Made by a program: the position numbers and the translations under genes. From contig NZ_JIAW01000006.1 of the NCBI RefSeq assembly GCF_000620625.1, positions 248,001-312,000 of the forward strand: a stretch of 64,000 nucleotides of DNA. The letters are read 5' to 3'. The notes under the pieces were generated by a model. It did no database searches, had not been told where the DNA came from, and saw only the letters and a program-made list of their open reading frames with translations. The first letter of the stretch is position 1. Every line of letters starts with the position of its first letter. Source of the stretch: Mycobacterium sp. URHB0044 (GTDB lineage Bacteria > Actinomycetota > Actinomycetes > Mycobacteriales > Mycobacteriaceae). This document shows, piece by piece, positions 23,163 through 31,528 of the stretch.

Positions 23163-25435
23163 GACGCCTCCAAGGAGCTGGAGCCGGGCAGCGCACCCAC
23201 GCGCCGCAGCGCGTCGAGCAACTCGTCGCGCCGAAGGGGCTTGAGCAGATACACGGCCGCACCGAGGGCCAGCCCGCGCGATCGCTGGTCGTGCACCGAG
23301 GCGATGATCACCGGGATGGCGGCGGTGGCGGCGTCCGCCTTGAGTTCGGCCAGTACCTGCCAGCCGTCGAGCCGCGGCAGCCCGATGTCGAGCACGACGG
23401 CGGCAGGCAGCACCTTGCGGACCAGCTCGAGTGCCTCGACGCCGTCCCGCGCCCGCAGTACCTGGGCAGGCGAACCGTCGAGGTACGCCGAGAGCAGATC
23501 CAGTGATGCCCGATCGTCGTCGACGATGACGACGGCGGGAAATTCGTTGCCCTCGTACGCGGCTGCCTCATCCGTCCGCACCGGCAGCCCTGGAATCGAG
23601 AAGCCGAACGTGCTTCCGATGCCAGGCGTGCTCTGCAGCCAGATCCGCCCTCCCATCAGCCCGACGATGCGCCGCGACAGCGTCAGCCCGAGACCGGTGC
23701 CCTCCTCCTTCGGAGCCCCGCGGCCGCCCTGCTGGAACGACTCGAAGATCCGTTCCTGGTCCTCGGGTGGCACGCCGATGCCGGTATCGGCGACGGTGAC
23801 GACCAGTTCGTTCCCGTCGCGGCAGGCTCGGACGGCGACGCTGCCGCCGTCGGGCGTGAACTTGACGGCGTTGGCGACCAGGTTGAGCACCACCTGTTTG
23901 AATCGCAGCTCGTCGGCATCGATGGTGTCGACGTCGTCGGCGACGTCGAGCGTGAGGGCGATGGCGTGCTGCGCCGCCCGCTCCCGCACCATCGCGAGGG
24001 TGTACTCGAGGACGCCGTCGACCGGGAACGTGCCCGGCTCGATCACCATCTGACCGTCTTCGATCTTGGAGAGATCCAGGATCTCCTTGATCAGTTCGAG
24101 GAGGTGCCTGCCGGAGTTTCGGATGTCGCGCAGATATTCGTCCTGGCGCTCGTTGATGTCGCCGAACATGCGACCCAGCAGCACCTCGGAGAAGCCGATG
24201 ACCGCGTTCAACGGGGTCCGCAGTTCGTGCGACATGCTGGCCAGGAACTCGGACTTGTGCCTGCTGGCGATCTCGAGCTCCCTGGTCTTGGTCTCCAGCT
24301 GGCCGAACAGGCGGGCGTTGACGATGGCCAGCGCCGACTGGCTGGCGAACGTCTCGAGCAGCTCGATCACGTCGGGCGGGAACCGGCCCGTGCCGCGGCG
24401 CCGGATCACCAGCACGCCGACCATGTTGTCGCCGCGCAGCATGGGCACCGCGAGAACCGAACGCCAGCCGTTCCTGAACAGGGTCTCCAGATGCGGGTCG
24501 AGCTCCGCCTGCGCGAGATCGGGCACCTCGAGGGGACGGCGGGCCAGCGCCGCTCGACCCACCAGCGTCGATTCGCGGCTGATCGTGATCTCCCCCAACT
24601 GCCTCAGCAGTTCCGGGCTGCCGAGGGCGGCGCGCACCTGGAAGGAGTCGGTCGACTCGTCGTACTCCATGATCGATCCGCCGTCGGATCCGAGCGTGAT
24701 GTCACCGAAGCCGCGGTTGGTGAGCCGGACGGCGTTCTTGATGATGCGGTCCAACACTTCGTCGATGTCGAGGCTGGAGCCGACGGCCTCACCCACCTCG
24801 CGGAGGGCCTCGAGTTGCGCCACCTTGCTGCCCAGTTCGTCCGTGCGCGACTTGAGTGCGTTCATCAGGTTCACCTGCCGCAGCGCGATGGCACCCTGCG
24901 CAGCGAACTCCTCGAGGTGCTCGCGCTCGTGGTCGTCGAAGGGCGCGACGTCCGTCCGCCACATCGACAGCACGCCGACGACCTCGTCTTCCAGGATCAT
25001 CGGGGTGGACAGCAGCGTGCGGAAGCCGGTGAGCTTCTGGAGGTCGCCGCGTGCGTACTCCGCGTCCTTGAGGACGTCGGCGATCTGGTTGGTGCGCTTG
25101 TCCTCGGCCGCGCGCCCGACGGCGGACGACCGGTCCCTCGCGATGGGGTGTTCCCGCAGATACTGGCGATACTCCTCGGGCGTCTCGCCCGCCACTCGCG
25201 AAACGCGGAACACGTCGCCGTCGAGGAGGAACAACTGGGCGGCCCGCGCACCGCACAGTCGCGCGGCATACTCGACGACGATGTCCAGTACCGCCCCGGG
25301 ATTGGCGACGTCTCTGCTGAGAGCGGCGAGAATCTCGCGGCTTGCCGCGGACTGATGGCGCGCGTCGCGCAGTTCCTTGGCCTGCCGGAACGAGGCGCGC
25401 GACGTGCGAGTGGTGCGTTCTACCGGGTCGGCCAC
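23159..25435 (-). CDS. Hybrid sensor histidine kinase (GAF-GAF-HisKA-HATPase-REC)
   Basis: A 758-residue cytosolic kinase with no membrane segments. Two GAF domains (about residues 30-190 and 225-385) bind unknown small molecules. The H box is SMSHELRTPLNAVIGF, the ATP-binding boxes are NAVKF, DTGIGVP and GTGLGLTLSRR, and a C-terminal receiver has D in AVVLDIGLPRLDG and K in LLKPLRRDE. I chose GTG at 25435 (GGAAGGGG ahead) over a start 13 codons upstream. It is the first gene of the five-gene overlapping operon and should feed phosphate to the two downstream receivers. Confidence 0.88.
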   Translation of the reverse strand: MADPVERTTRTSRASFRQAKELRDARHQSAASREILAALSRDVANPGAVLDIVVEYAARLCGARAAQLFLLDGDVFRVSRVAGETPEEYRQYLREHPIARDRSSAVGRAAEDKRTNQIADVLKDAEYARGDLQKLTGFRTLLSTPMILEDEVVGVLSMWRTDVAPFDDHEREHLEEFAAQGAIALRQVNLMNALKSRTDELGSKVAQLEALREVGEAVGSSLDIDEVLDRIIKNAVRLTNRGFGDITLGSDGGSIMEYDESTDSFQVRAALGSPELLRQLGEITISRESTLVGRAALARRPLEVPDLAQAELDPHLETLFRNGWRSVLAVPMLRGDNMVGVLVIRRRGTGRFPPDVIELLETFASQSALAIVNARLFGQLETKTRELEIASRHKSEFLASMSHELRTPLNAVIGFSEVLLGRMFGDINERQDEYLRDIRNSGRHLLELIKEILDLSKIEDGQMVIEPGTFPVDGVLEYTLAMVRERAAQHAIALTLDVADDVDTIDADELRFKQVVLNLVANAVKFTPDGGSVAVRACRDGNELVVTVADTGIGVPPEDQERIFESFQQGGRGAPKEEGTGLGLTLSRRIVGLMGGRIWLQSTPGIGSTFGFSIPGLPVRTDEAAAYEGNEFPAVVIVDDDRASLDLLSAYLDGSPAQVLRARDGVEALELVRKVLPAAVVLDIGLPRLDGWQVLAELKADAATAAIPVIIASVHDQRSRGLALGAAVYLLKPLRRDELLDALRRVGALPGSSSLEAS

Positions 25436-25528
25436 AGTTCCCCCTTCCGGGCCTCGTGACAGTCTGAGCCCCATTGCTGGTCAGGACAATGAAATGGCTG
25501 GATTCATCTCCGGCGGCGGTGCCGGCCG

Positions 25529-25840
25529 TCAGCAGGCGATGTCGACGTAGACGGTGTTGCCCGTGACCGTCGTGACGATGTCATCCCACGATCCTGGTTT
25601 GCCGGATCCCGTGTCGGAGCGCGAGTACAGCTGGCCGGGGCGGACGGCGGTGACCGTGCACTGCTCGGTCGGGGCGGTGCCAACACGGTTCACGATGACG
25701 TCAAGTCCGCGCGCATGCAGTTGGTCGATCGTGGCGTCGACGGACGAGGGTCCGGCAGGCGCGGCGTCGGCGGGTGCGGTCAGTCCGAGCGCTGCCACCG
25801 TGAATGCACTTGCGACGAGGGACGTGAATAGTTTCTTCAT
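25529..25840 (-). CDS. Small secreted protein, function unknown
   Basis: A 103-residue protein with a clear signal peptide (MKKLFTSLVASAFTVAALGL, cleaved after ADA before APAG). The mature part is about 78 residues with two cysteines (EQCTVTAVRPG and the C-terminal VDIAC), which could form a disulfide. AAAGG lies ahead of the ATG; the frame upstream of it looks non-coding. Small exported mycobacterial proteins of this pattern (SVDATIDQLHARGLDVIVNR) are common and uncharacterised. It ends 93 bases before the histidine kinase start on the same strand. Confidence 0.75.
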   Translation of the reverse strand: MKKLFTSLVASAFTVAALGLTAPADAAPAGPSSVDATIDQLHARGLDVIVNRVGTAPTEQCTVTAVRPGQLYSRSDTGSGKPGSWDDIVTTVTGNTVYVDIAC

Positions 25841-25972
25841 GGTTCTGCCTTTCTCGGTCTGTGCGGATCGGTTGTGGTGCAATGACTCCGCAATGGAATC
25901 GTCGCCCGCGGCGGGTTCGGGAAGCTCAGTAGCGCGGTACTGCAATCTGGCCGGGACGTGCGGCAGCGGTAC

Positions 25973-28591
25973 TTAACCGCGACGACGGCGGTGCAGCAGA
26001 TTGGCGAGTTCTTCGCGGCTACCTGCTCCGGTCTTGGACATGGCGCGGTAGACGTGGCTTTCGACGGTACGGGGCGAGAGCGTCAATCGTTCGGCGATTG
26101 CGGGGCTCGACAACCCTTCGGCGATCAACGTCGCGATCTCGAGTTCCCGTTCGGTCAGCGGCAACTGCTCACTGGATTGACGAAGCGCCGGGGTGCTGGC
26201 GACACCGCAACGTTGCGCCAGGTCATCGGCGCGCGTGGAACAGTTCAACGCCGACCCGTGCATGTCGTCGCGGCGATGGACGACGGCCGCGAGCGCGGCC
26301 GCATCGATGGCGGCGACGAGATCGCCCATGTTCTCGAAGTCCGCTGACACCGCTTGCAACTCGCCCGCGTCACCCGCGTGCAGCGCCTCGGCGAACCGAG
26401 CGGCGAGGCCGCACCGTGGCCCCTCGACGATCGCCTCGAGTTCACGCAACCGGGGACCGCTCGATCGGTCCCCGAATTGTGTCGCGGTCTGCAGGCAGAA
26501 CACTTCTGCAGCGAATTGCCCTTTCGCCGTGGCCCTTTCGGCCGCTGACAATGCGCTGGTGATCGCCTCGCTGGTGGCGCCCTGGCCTGCGGACAGCCAC
26601 GCGCGGGCCAGGCTTCGCTCGTAGTCCAGCGACCGGAACGGACGTTGCAGTTCGTCGAGCGCAGCGAGCGCGTCGGCCGCCTCGCCGATCGCACCCCGGA
26701 TGGCGAGGGCGGTCGAGCGGGGGAAGTGGTAGCGGTAGCCCCAGCCGATGGCGTGGCCGGAGGCGGACAACGCCACCGCCGCCTGCTCCAACGACGAACT
26801 CGCCGCGTCGAGGCGTCCTGCGCCGAGCGCAGCCCGTCCCGCGACCGCGGCACCGAGTAGGTGCGCGGCGCCCGGGAGGTCGGCTGCCTGCTGGTGCACC
26901 CGCTCCGCGACGTCGACGGCCTCGCCGACCCGCCCGGACAACAGCAGAGCGCTGACGTGGGCATCGGCGATGTTGAACCTCATCTGCGGAGCGTCGAAGG
27001 ACCGCGTCGCAACGGCGTATCCCCCGTCGGCGATGGCCACCGCTTCGTCCGTCCGCCCCGCCTCCGCGGCCATGACGGCGAGCACCCAGGCGATCTCGGC
27101 GTCGACGACGGCGGGTAGGTCGTCGAGCGCAAGCTCGTTCGACGCTTGCATCGCCAAGCCGGGCTGATCCATCGCGAACCAGTACACCGTCAGGAAGGCG
27201 TCGACGTAGCGCCGAGACTGCCGGGACGTCGTGTGCGACGCGTCGTCGATGAGCTCCTTGGCGCGGGCCGGGTCGGCGAGCACCCAGAGCATGTTGCTGG
27301 CCCGCAGGAACGCGAATCGGGCGCGGTCGTCGTCGGTCAACTCGTCGGGGCGAATCTCGGCGAACACCGCTTCGGCGTCCTCGCCGCGGCTGAGCCACGA
27401 CAGGGCATGCGCGCGAATGAAGTTGGCTTCGGGTCCGGCTCCGGCGCGCATCGCCGCCTCGGCCAGTCGGTCGGCGAGCGGCAGATCGGCCAGCCAGACG
27501 GCGCCGTGGGCCGCCCTGACGAGAAGTTCGGCGTCGTGGGGCACGTCGGAGTCGAGACTCAACGTGGCGCGGCGGACCACGACCCGCGGGTCGTCGCGGT
27601 CGTCGGACGCGGCGAGTTCTGCGGCGACCCGGCCGCGGAGCCGCCGCAGCCGGGTGGGCGCCGCGCGCTTCCTGCGCACCTCACCGTAAAGCGGGTGTGC
27701 CAGGCGCACTTCCACGCCGCCGACGACGGGCTCGAGCGTGATGAGCCCGCGGGTGTCCGCGTCCTCGACCGCCGCGGGATCCGAGACCCGCATGAGTGCG
27801 GCCAACGCGATCGGCTCGCCGACGGCCAGCGCGTCGATCACATCGCCGACGGGCCCGGGCAGGGCCCCGATGCGCATCTCGATCAGCTCGACGAGACCGG
27901 GCGCCACGATGGGTTCTCCGCTCCACTGCCAACGCCCGTGCTGCGATTCGAGTCGGCCGTCGGCCACCTCGTGCTCGACGATGGTGCGCAGATACAGAGC
28001 GTTGCCGCGCGTGAGCGTCCAGAGCCGCGCGGCGGTGTCCGGATCCACCGATCCGTCCAGGGCGGCCGCCAACAACGCGGTGGTCTGGTCGGTCGAGAGC
28101 GGCTGCAGATCGATCCGGTCGAACTGCCCACCGGTCCAAATCTCTTGTACCGCTGCGGGAACCGGCTCACCGTCGCGCACGGTGAGCACGACCTTCGCCG
28201 CGCCGCGCTGCACGACCTGCTGCACGACGAACGTCGAGAGGTCATCAAGGCGGTGCACGTCGTCGACGACCAGCAGCACCGACGCGCCCGATGGTGCCGC
28301 CGTCAGCGACTCGATCACCCCACGCACCAACTGGACGGTGTCCGTGACGCCCGACTCCGCCCACGCGGTGAACGCGCCCAGTGGCAGGCTCCGCGCCGAC
28401 GACGTGCCGACCGCCCACCGGCCCTCCCAGCCGCGGGCCACGGCCGCTGACAACGCCTCTCTGACGATCCGGCTCTTGCCGACCCCTGCGGCGCCGGACA
28501 CCACGATCCCGGAGACGTCCGGGGCCGAGATGGCGGCCTCGATGGCGCGCATCGCGTCCGAACGGCCGGTCAGCGGCCACGCCAAGCGCAT
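25973..28591 (-). CDS. LuxR-type regulator with AAA/STAND ATPase (LAL-like)
   Basis: An 872-residue regulator. Walker A is GAAGVGKSR at about residues 33-41, and the Walker B strand is VLLVVDDVHRL. A long helical, TPR-like middle follows (VAERVHQQAADLPGAAHLLG). The C-terminal 65 residues are a LuxR helix-turn-helix (LTERELEIATLIAEGLSSPA, LSPRTVESHVYRAM). These large ATP-dependent activators respond to ligands or protein partners. It starts two bases after the FHA gene stop, so it appears to be the last gene of the PknG-like operon and could give that pathway a transcriptional output. Confidence 0.85.
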   Translation of the reverse strand: MRLAWPLTGRSDAMRAIEAAISAPDVSGIVVSGAAGVGKSRIVREALSAAVARGWEGRWAVGTSSARSLPLGAFTAWAESGVTDTVQLVRGVIESLTAAPSGASVLLVVDDVHRLDDLSTFVVQQVVQRGAAKVVLTVRDGEPVPAAVQEIWTGGQFDRIDLQPLSTDQTTALLAAALDGSVDPDTAARLWTLTRGNALYLRTIVEHEVADGRLESQHGRWQWSGEPIVAPGLVELIEMRIGALPGPVGDVIDALAVGEPIALAALMRVSDPAAVEDADTRGLITLEPVVGGVEVRLAHPLYGEVRRKRAAPTRLRRLRGRVAAELAASDDRDDPRVVVRRATLSLDSDVPHDAELLVRAAHGAVWLADLPLADRLAEAAMRAGAGPEANFIRAHALSWLSRGEDAEAVFAEIRPDELTDDDRARFAFLRASNMLWVLADPARAKELIDDASHTTSRQSRRYVDAFLTVYWFAMDQPGLAMQASNELALDDLPAVVDAEIAWVLAVMAAEAGRTDEAVAIADGGYAVATRSFDAPQMRFNIADAHVSALLLSGRVGEAVDVAERVHQQAADLPGAAHLLGAAVAGRAALGAGRLDAASSSLEQAAVALSASGHAIGWGYRYHFPRSTALAIRGAIGEAADALAALDELQRPFRSLDYERSLARAWLSAGQGATSEAITSALSAAERATAKGQFAAEVFCLQTATQFGDRSSGPRLRELEAIVEGPRCGLAARFAEALHAGDAGELQAVSADFENMGDLVAAIDAAALAAVVHRRDDMHGSALNCSTRADDLAQRCGVASTPALRQSSEQLPLTERELEIATLIAEGLSSPAIAERLTLSPRTVESHVYRAMSKTGAGSREELANLLHRRRRG

Positions 28592-28593
28592 TC

Positions 28594-29229
28594 CTATGGG
28601 CTCTGCACGATCGTGATCGTGGTCCAGGCGCCGACGTGGATGCGATCGCCGTCGGCGAGCGCCACCTCCTCGCCGTTCTTCAGGAGGTCATCGCTGCCGT
28701 TGAGGCTGGTTCCGTTGGTCGACCCGAGATCGGTGAGGGTAAGGCCCGAATCCCGGAGCCGCAGCACCGCATGCTGCGTGGAGACGCCGCGGTCGACGGG
28801 ATGGATGCCGAGGTCGATCTCGGGTTCGATGCCCTGGTCGCGGTTGTGCCTGCCGATCAGAGTGGTGTTGGCGTGCAAAGCGATTCGGCGTTCGGGGAAG
28901 AACTGCGGGAATTCGACCGTGTCGGGGCCACCGCGGGCGATGACGCGTTCATAGAACTCCCGGTCGGCGGCGACGACGGCGGTCCACCCGGCCGTTGGCG
29001 CCTCCGGTATGGGCTGTGGCGGCGAAACCGGTTGTGCCTGCGGGGGTGCCGGCAAAGCCGAATCGTGTCCACACGTCTCACAGAAGCGGCCGCTGATCGG
29101 CGTGCCGCAGGCAGGGCACGCCTTGGTGACCGCCGGGGCTGGTCCTCCCGCCGGCGGCCCGATCGGAGCTCCGCAGACGTCGCAGTAGTCCTCGGCGGTA
29201 GAGGTGTGTCCTTCGACGCAGGTCGGCAT
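28594..29229 (-). CDS. FHA domain protein with two N-terminal zinc ribbons
   Basis: A 211-residue protein. Residues 4-21 (CVEGHTSTAEDYCDVCG) and 38-54 (CPACGTPISGRFCETCG) are paired-Cys zinc ribbons. A Pro-rich linker leads to an FHA domain (about residues 110-211) with LIGRHNRD, GVSTQHAVLRL and DLGSTNGTSLNG, which retains the Arg, Ser and Asn residues that read phosphothreonine. Encoded with a PknG-like kinase and a PP2C phosphatase, it is the probable phospho-dependent reader of this pathway, as GarA is for PknG in M. tuberculosis (family knowledge; not tested here). TGATG overlap with the vWA gene. Confidence 0.85.
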   Translation of the reverse strand: MPTCVEGHTSTAEDYCDVCGAPIGPPAGGPAPAVTKACPACGTPISGRFCETCGHDSALPAPPQAQPVSPPQPIPEAPTAGWTAVVAADREFYERVIARGGPDTVEFPQFFPERRIALHANTTLIGRHNRDQGIEPEIDLGIHPVDRGVSTQHAVLRLRDSGLTLTDLGSTNGTSLNGSDDLLKNGEEVALADGDRIHVGAWTTITIVQSP

Positions 29230-30527
29230 CAGCTCTCCTTCCGCACTCTGGCGGTCTTGGTCGAGCGTGCGTCGAGTGCCATCTCGTCCGCCGCGGCCAC
29301 TTCTCGTTTCAGCCGAGCGGTGCCGGTGTGCTCGTCGACCTCGATGACACCCCTGAGCAGCTTGGCGGTTCCGTCGTTGCCGGATTCCACGGCCAACTCC
29401 ATCGCCCGCTGCAGTTTGGCCGTCGCCGTCGCGACGTCGCCGCCCTTGCGCGCGCTCAATCCCTCCTGGACCGCCTGCGCCAGCTCTGCCTGGCCGGTGT
29501 AGTGCGCCACCCGCCGACTGATCTGGGCCGACAATCCCGTGTCGGCGGTCCATACCGCCTTCACCAGGCCCTCACCCAGAACCTCCTCGCCCGCAACGAC
29601 GCTCACGCGCGCGGCCAGCTTCTCCCGTCCGGCCGCGGCGGGTTCGACCTCGACGCGCACGTGGTAATCCCGGTCCTCGGCACCCCACGAGCCCAGCGGG
29701 TAATCCCCGCGCTGAGTTCCCGATTCGACCCGGCGATGGGTCAGGTCCTCCACGGTCGGCGCGACTTGCTTGACGAAGCCGATGCGCGCACCCGCTGGCG
29801 TCCACAGGCGCAACGTCAGGTCCGCGATCGACTTGCCCATCGACGTCCGCATCATCTCCGCGAAGTCGGCCTCGAGATCCGCCGGATCCGCGACGATGTC
29901 GACGGTGCCCAGCAGCGCGGACGAGATGGACCGCAGCTCCTCGACGTGCCAGCTGGTTCCCACTCCCCGGCAGTCACAGGTGAAAAGCCCCTCACTGAGG
30001 GCGATTTCGTTCTTCAGTTGTTCGGGCGTCTCGTGCTCGTCCTTGCCGTCGGTGAGCAGGATCGCGTGAATCAGCGCACCAGGATGTTGCGTGACGATCT
30101 GGCGGACGTGCGCCAGCCAGGTGCCCAACGCGGTGCCGCCTTCGGGCCGCAGGCCGTCGACGGCTCGGGTTGCCGCAGCCCTGGTGGCCGCGCTCGCCAG
30201 TGCGGGTTCCGACTCGGCCGGGTATACGAAGGTGGCCTTCTCGGTACCCGCGATGATCGTGAAGTAGGTGCCGTCGACCAGTTCCTCGATCGCCGCCTTG
30301 GTGGCGCGCCTCGCCGCCTCGAACTTCTCGAACGGTGACTGCATGGAGGTCGAGCAGTCGATGATGATCGCCTCCACCCGGTCGGTCGCCGCGGCGCTCG
30401 CGGCGACGTCGGGGCCGGCGGAGATGCTGACGATCGCGTCGACCGTCCCCGTTCCCTCGGCGAGGTAGGGATTGTGGTCGACGTCGACGGTGATGCCGGA
30501 ACTGCCTTGCTCTTCAGTCGAACTCAC
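29229..30527 (-). CDS. von Willebrand factor A domain protein
   Basis: A 432-residue protein starting at GTG with GGAGGACC ahead. The vWA domain (about residues 45-235) has an intact MIDAS DCSTSMQSP motif and LLTDGKDEHE. The remainder includes a beta-rich segment and a helical tail (KGGDVATATAKLQRAMELAV), which looks like a TPR. No signal peptide, so it acts in the cytosol. vWA proteins next to PP2C, FHA and Ser/Thr kinase genes recur in bacterial phospho-signalling clusters. It overlaps the phosphatase gene by four bases. Confidence 0.83.
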   Translation of the reverse strand: MSSTEEQGSSGITVDVDHNPYLAEGTGTVDAIVSISAGPDVAASAAATDRVEAIIIDCSTSMQSPFEKFEAARRATKAAIEELVDGTYFTIIAGTEKATFVYPAESEPALASAATRAAATRAVDGLRPEGGTALGTWLAHVRQIVTQHPGALIHAILLTDGKDEHETPEQLKNEIALSEGLFTCDCRGVGTSWHVEELRSISSALLGTVDIVADPADLEADFAEMMRTSMGKSIADLTLRLWTPAGARIGFVKQVAPTVEDLTHRRVESGTQRGDYPLGSWGAEDRDYHVRVEVEPAAAGREKLAARVSVVAGEEVLGEGLVKAVWTADTGLSAQISRRVAHYTGQAELAQAVQEGLSARKGGDVATATAKLQRAMELAVESGNDGTAKLLRGVIEVDEHTGTARLKREVAAADEMALDARSTKTARVRKES

Positions 30528-31528
30528 AAAGGTCCTCCGATCGGGATGATGACGACGGTGATGTTGTCGTGGCCGCCGCACTGCAGGGCGTGCTCGGTCA
30601 GTGCACGCGCGGCCGCGGCGGGGTCGGAACCGGTGCAGAACCGTGCGATGTCGGCAGGGTCGGGCAGGTAGTTCCATAGTCCGTCGCTGCACAGCAACAG
30701 CGAGCCGGGGCCGGTGACGGTAGCCGTCTGCACACTCGATTCCGACCACGGCACCGGTTCGGCGTCGGCGCCGAGCCATCGGGTGAGGGTGTGCGCGCCG
30801 CGTTGCACGGCCTCGGAGTCGGCCGACGCACCGGCGGTGATCAGTTCCTGCGCCAACGAGTCGTCGACGGTCAGCTGTCGTGCGGGCTCAGGTGGTTCGG
30901 GAAGCCAATACGCCCGGCTGTCACCGACGTTGCCGACCGCGATCTGCACCGTTCCCGGCGCAGTCGGTACCACTGCCGTCGCGGTGTAGGTGCACGACGG
31001 CGCCGTCGTCGGATCCGTCGGCTTCACGGCTGCGGCCTTCGCCGCCTCGGTCAGACCCGCCAGCACCGCTGGGCGTGGCTTTCGGGACCCGACGAGCGCG
31101 GCGAGCATCGCGTCCACTCCTGCATTCACGGCGGCGATCGCGGCCGTGTGGGCGTCCCCGGACGTCGAGACGCCGTCGCAGACGACCAACGCGTATGCCC
31201 GCTCGGCGCCGGGGCCTGCGAGGAACCCCGCGGCGGCGGCGTCCTCGTTGCGGGGGTGTTGGATACCGCGGTCGGTGATCAACGCGATCTCGCCGAGCTC
31301 CGCCTCGTCGCGATCGGGCTCGGCGCGCCGGTGGCCGCAGTGGGCGCAGTATTCGTCGACGAACGCATCGTTGCCGCAGTCCGAACACGGCCCCTCCGTC
31401 GCTCGTCCCGGCCGAGGGATCGCGACGCGGTGAACCTCGGCCAGCCCCGCTCCGCAGCTCTCGCAGAACCGGTCGGCGCCACGGACGACCGTGGCGCATT
31501 GGGGGCAGACCGCCTGGTCGCCGCTCAT
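30524..31528 (-). CDS. PP2C-type Ser/Thr phosphatase with zinc ribbons
   Basis: A 334-residue protein. N-terminal ribbons are CPQCATVVRGADRFCESCG and CSDCGNDAFVDEYCAHCG. The PP2C domain follows with the metal-binding set complete: RNEDAAAA, VVCDGVSTS, NVGDSRAYW, LLCSDGLW and GHDNITVVII. It should remove phosphate from Ser/Thr targets of the neighbouring kinase. ATG at 31528 was chosen because it begins just before the first ribbon and overlaps the kinase stop (ATGA). Confidence 0.87.
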   Translation of the reverse strand: MSGDQAVCPQCATVVRGADRFCESCGAGLAEVHRVAIPRPGRATEGPCSDCGNDAFVDEYCAHCGHRRAEPDRDEAELGEIALITDRGIQHPRNEDAAAAGFLAGPGAERAYALVVCDGVSTSGDAHTAAIAAVNAGVDAMLAALVGSRKPRPAVLAGLTEAAKAAAVKPTDPTTAPSCTYTATAVVPTAPGTVQIAVGNVGDSRAYWLPEPPEPARQLTVDDSLAQELITAGASADSEAVQRGAHTLTRWLGADAEPVPWSESSVQTATVTGPGSLLLCSDGLWNYLPDPADIARFCTGSDPAAAARALTEHALQCGGHDNITVVIIPIGGPL

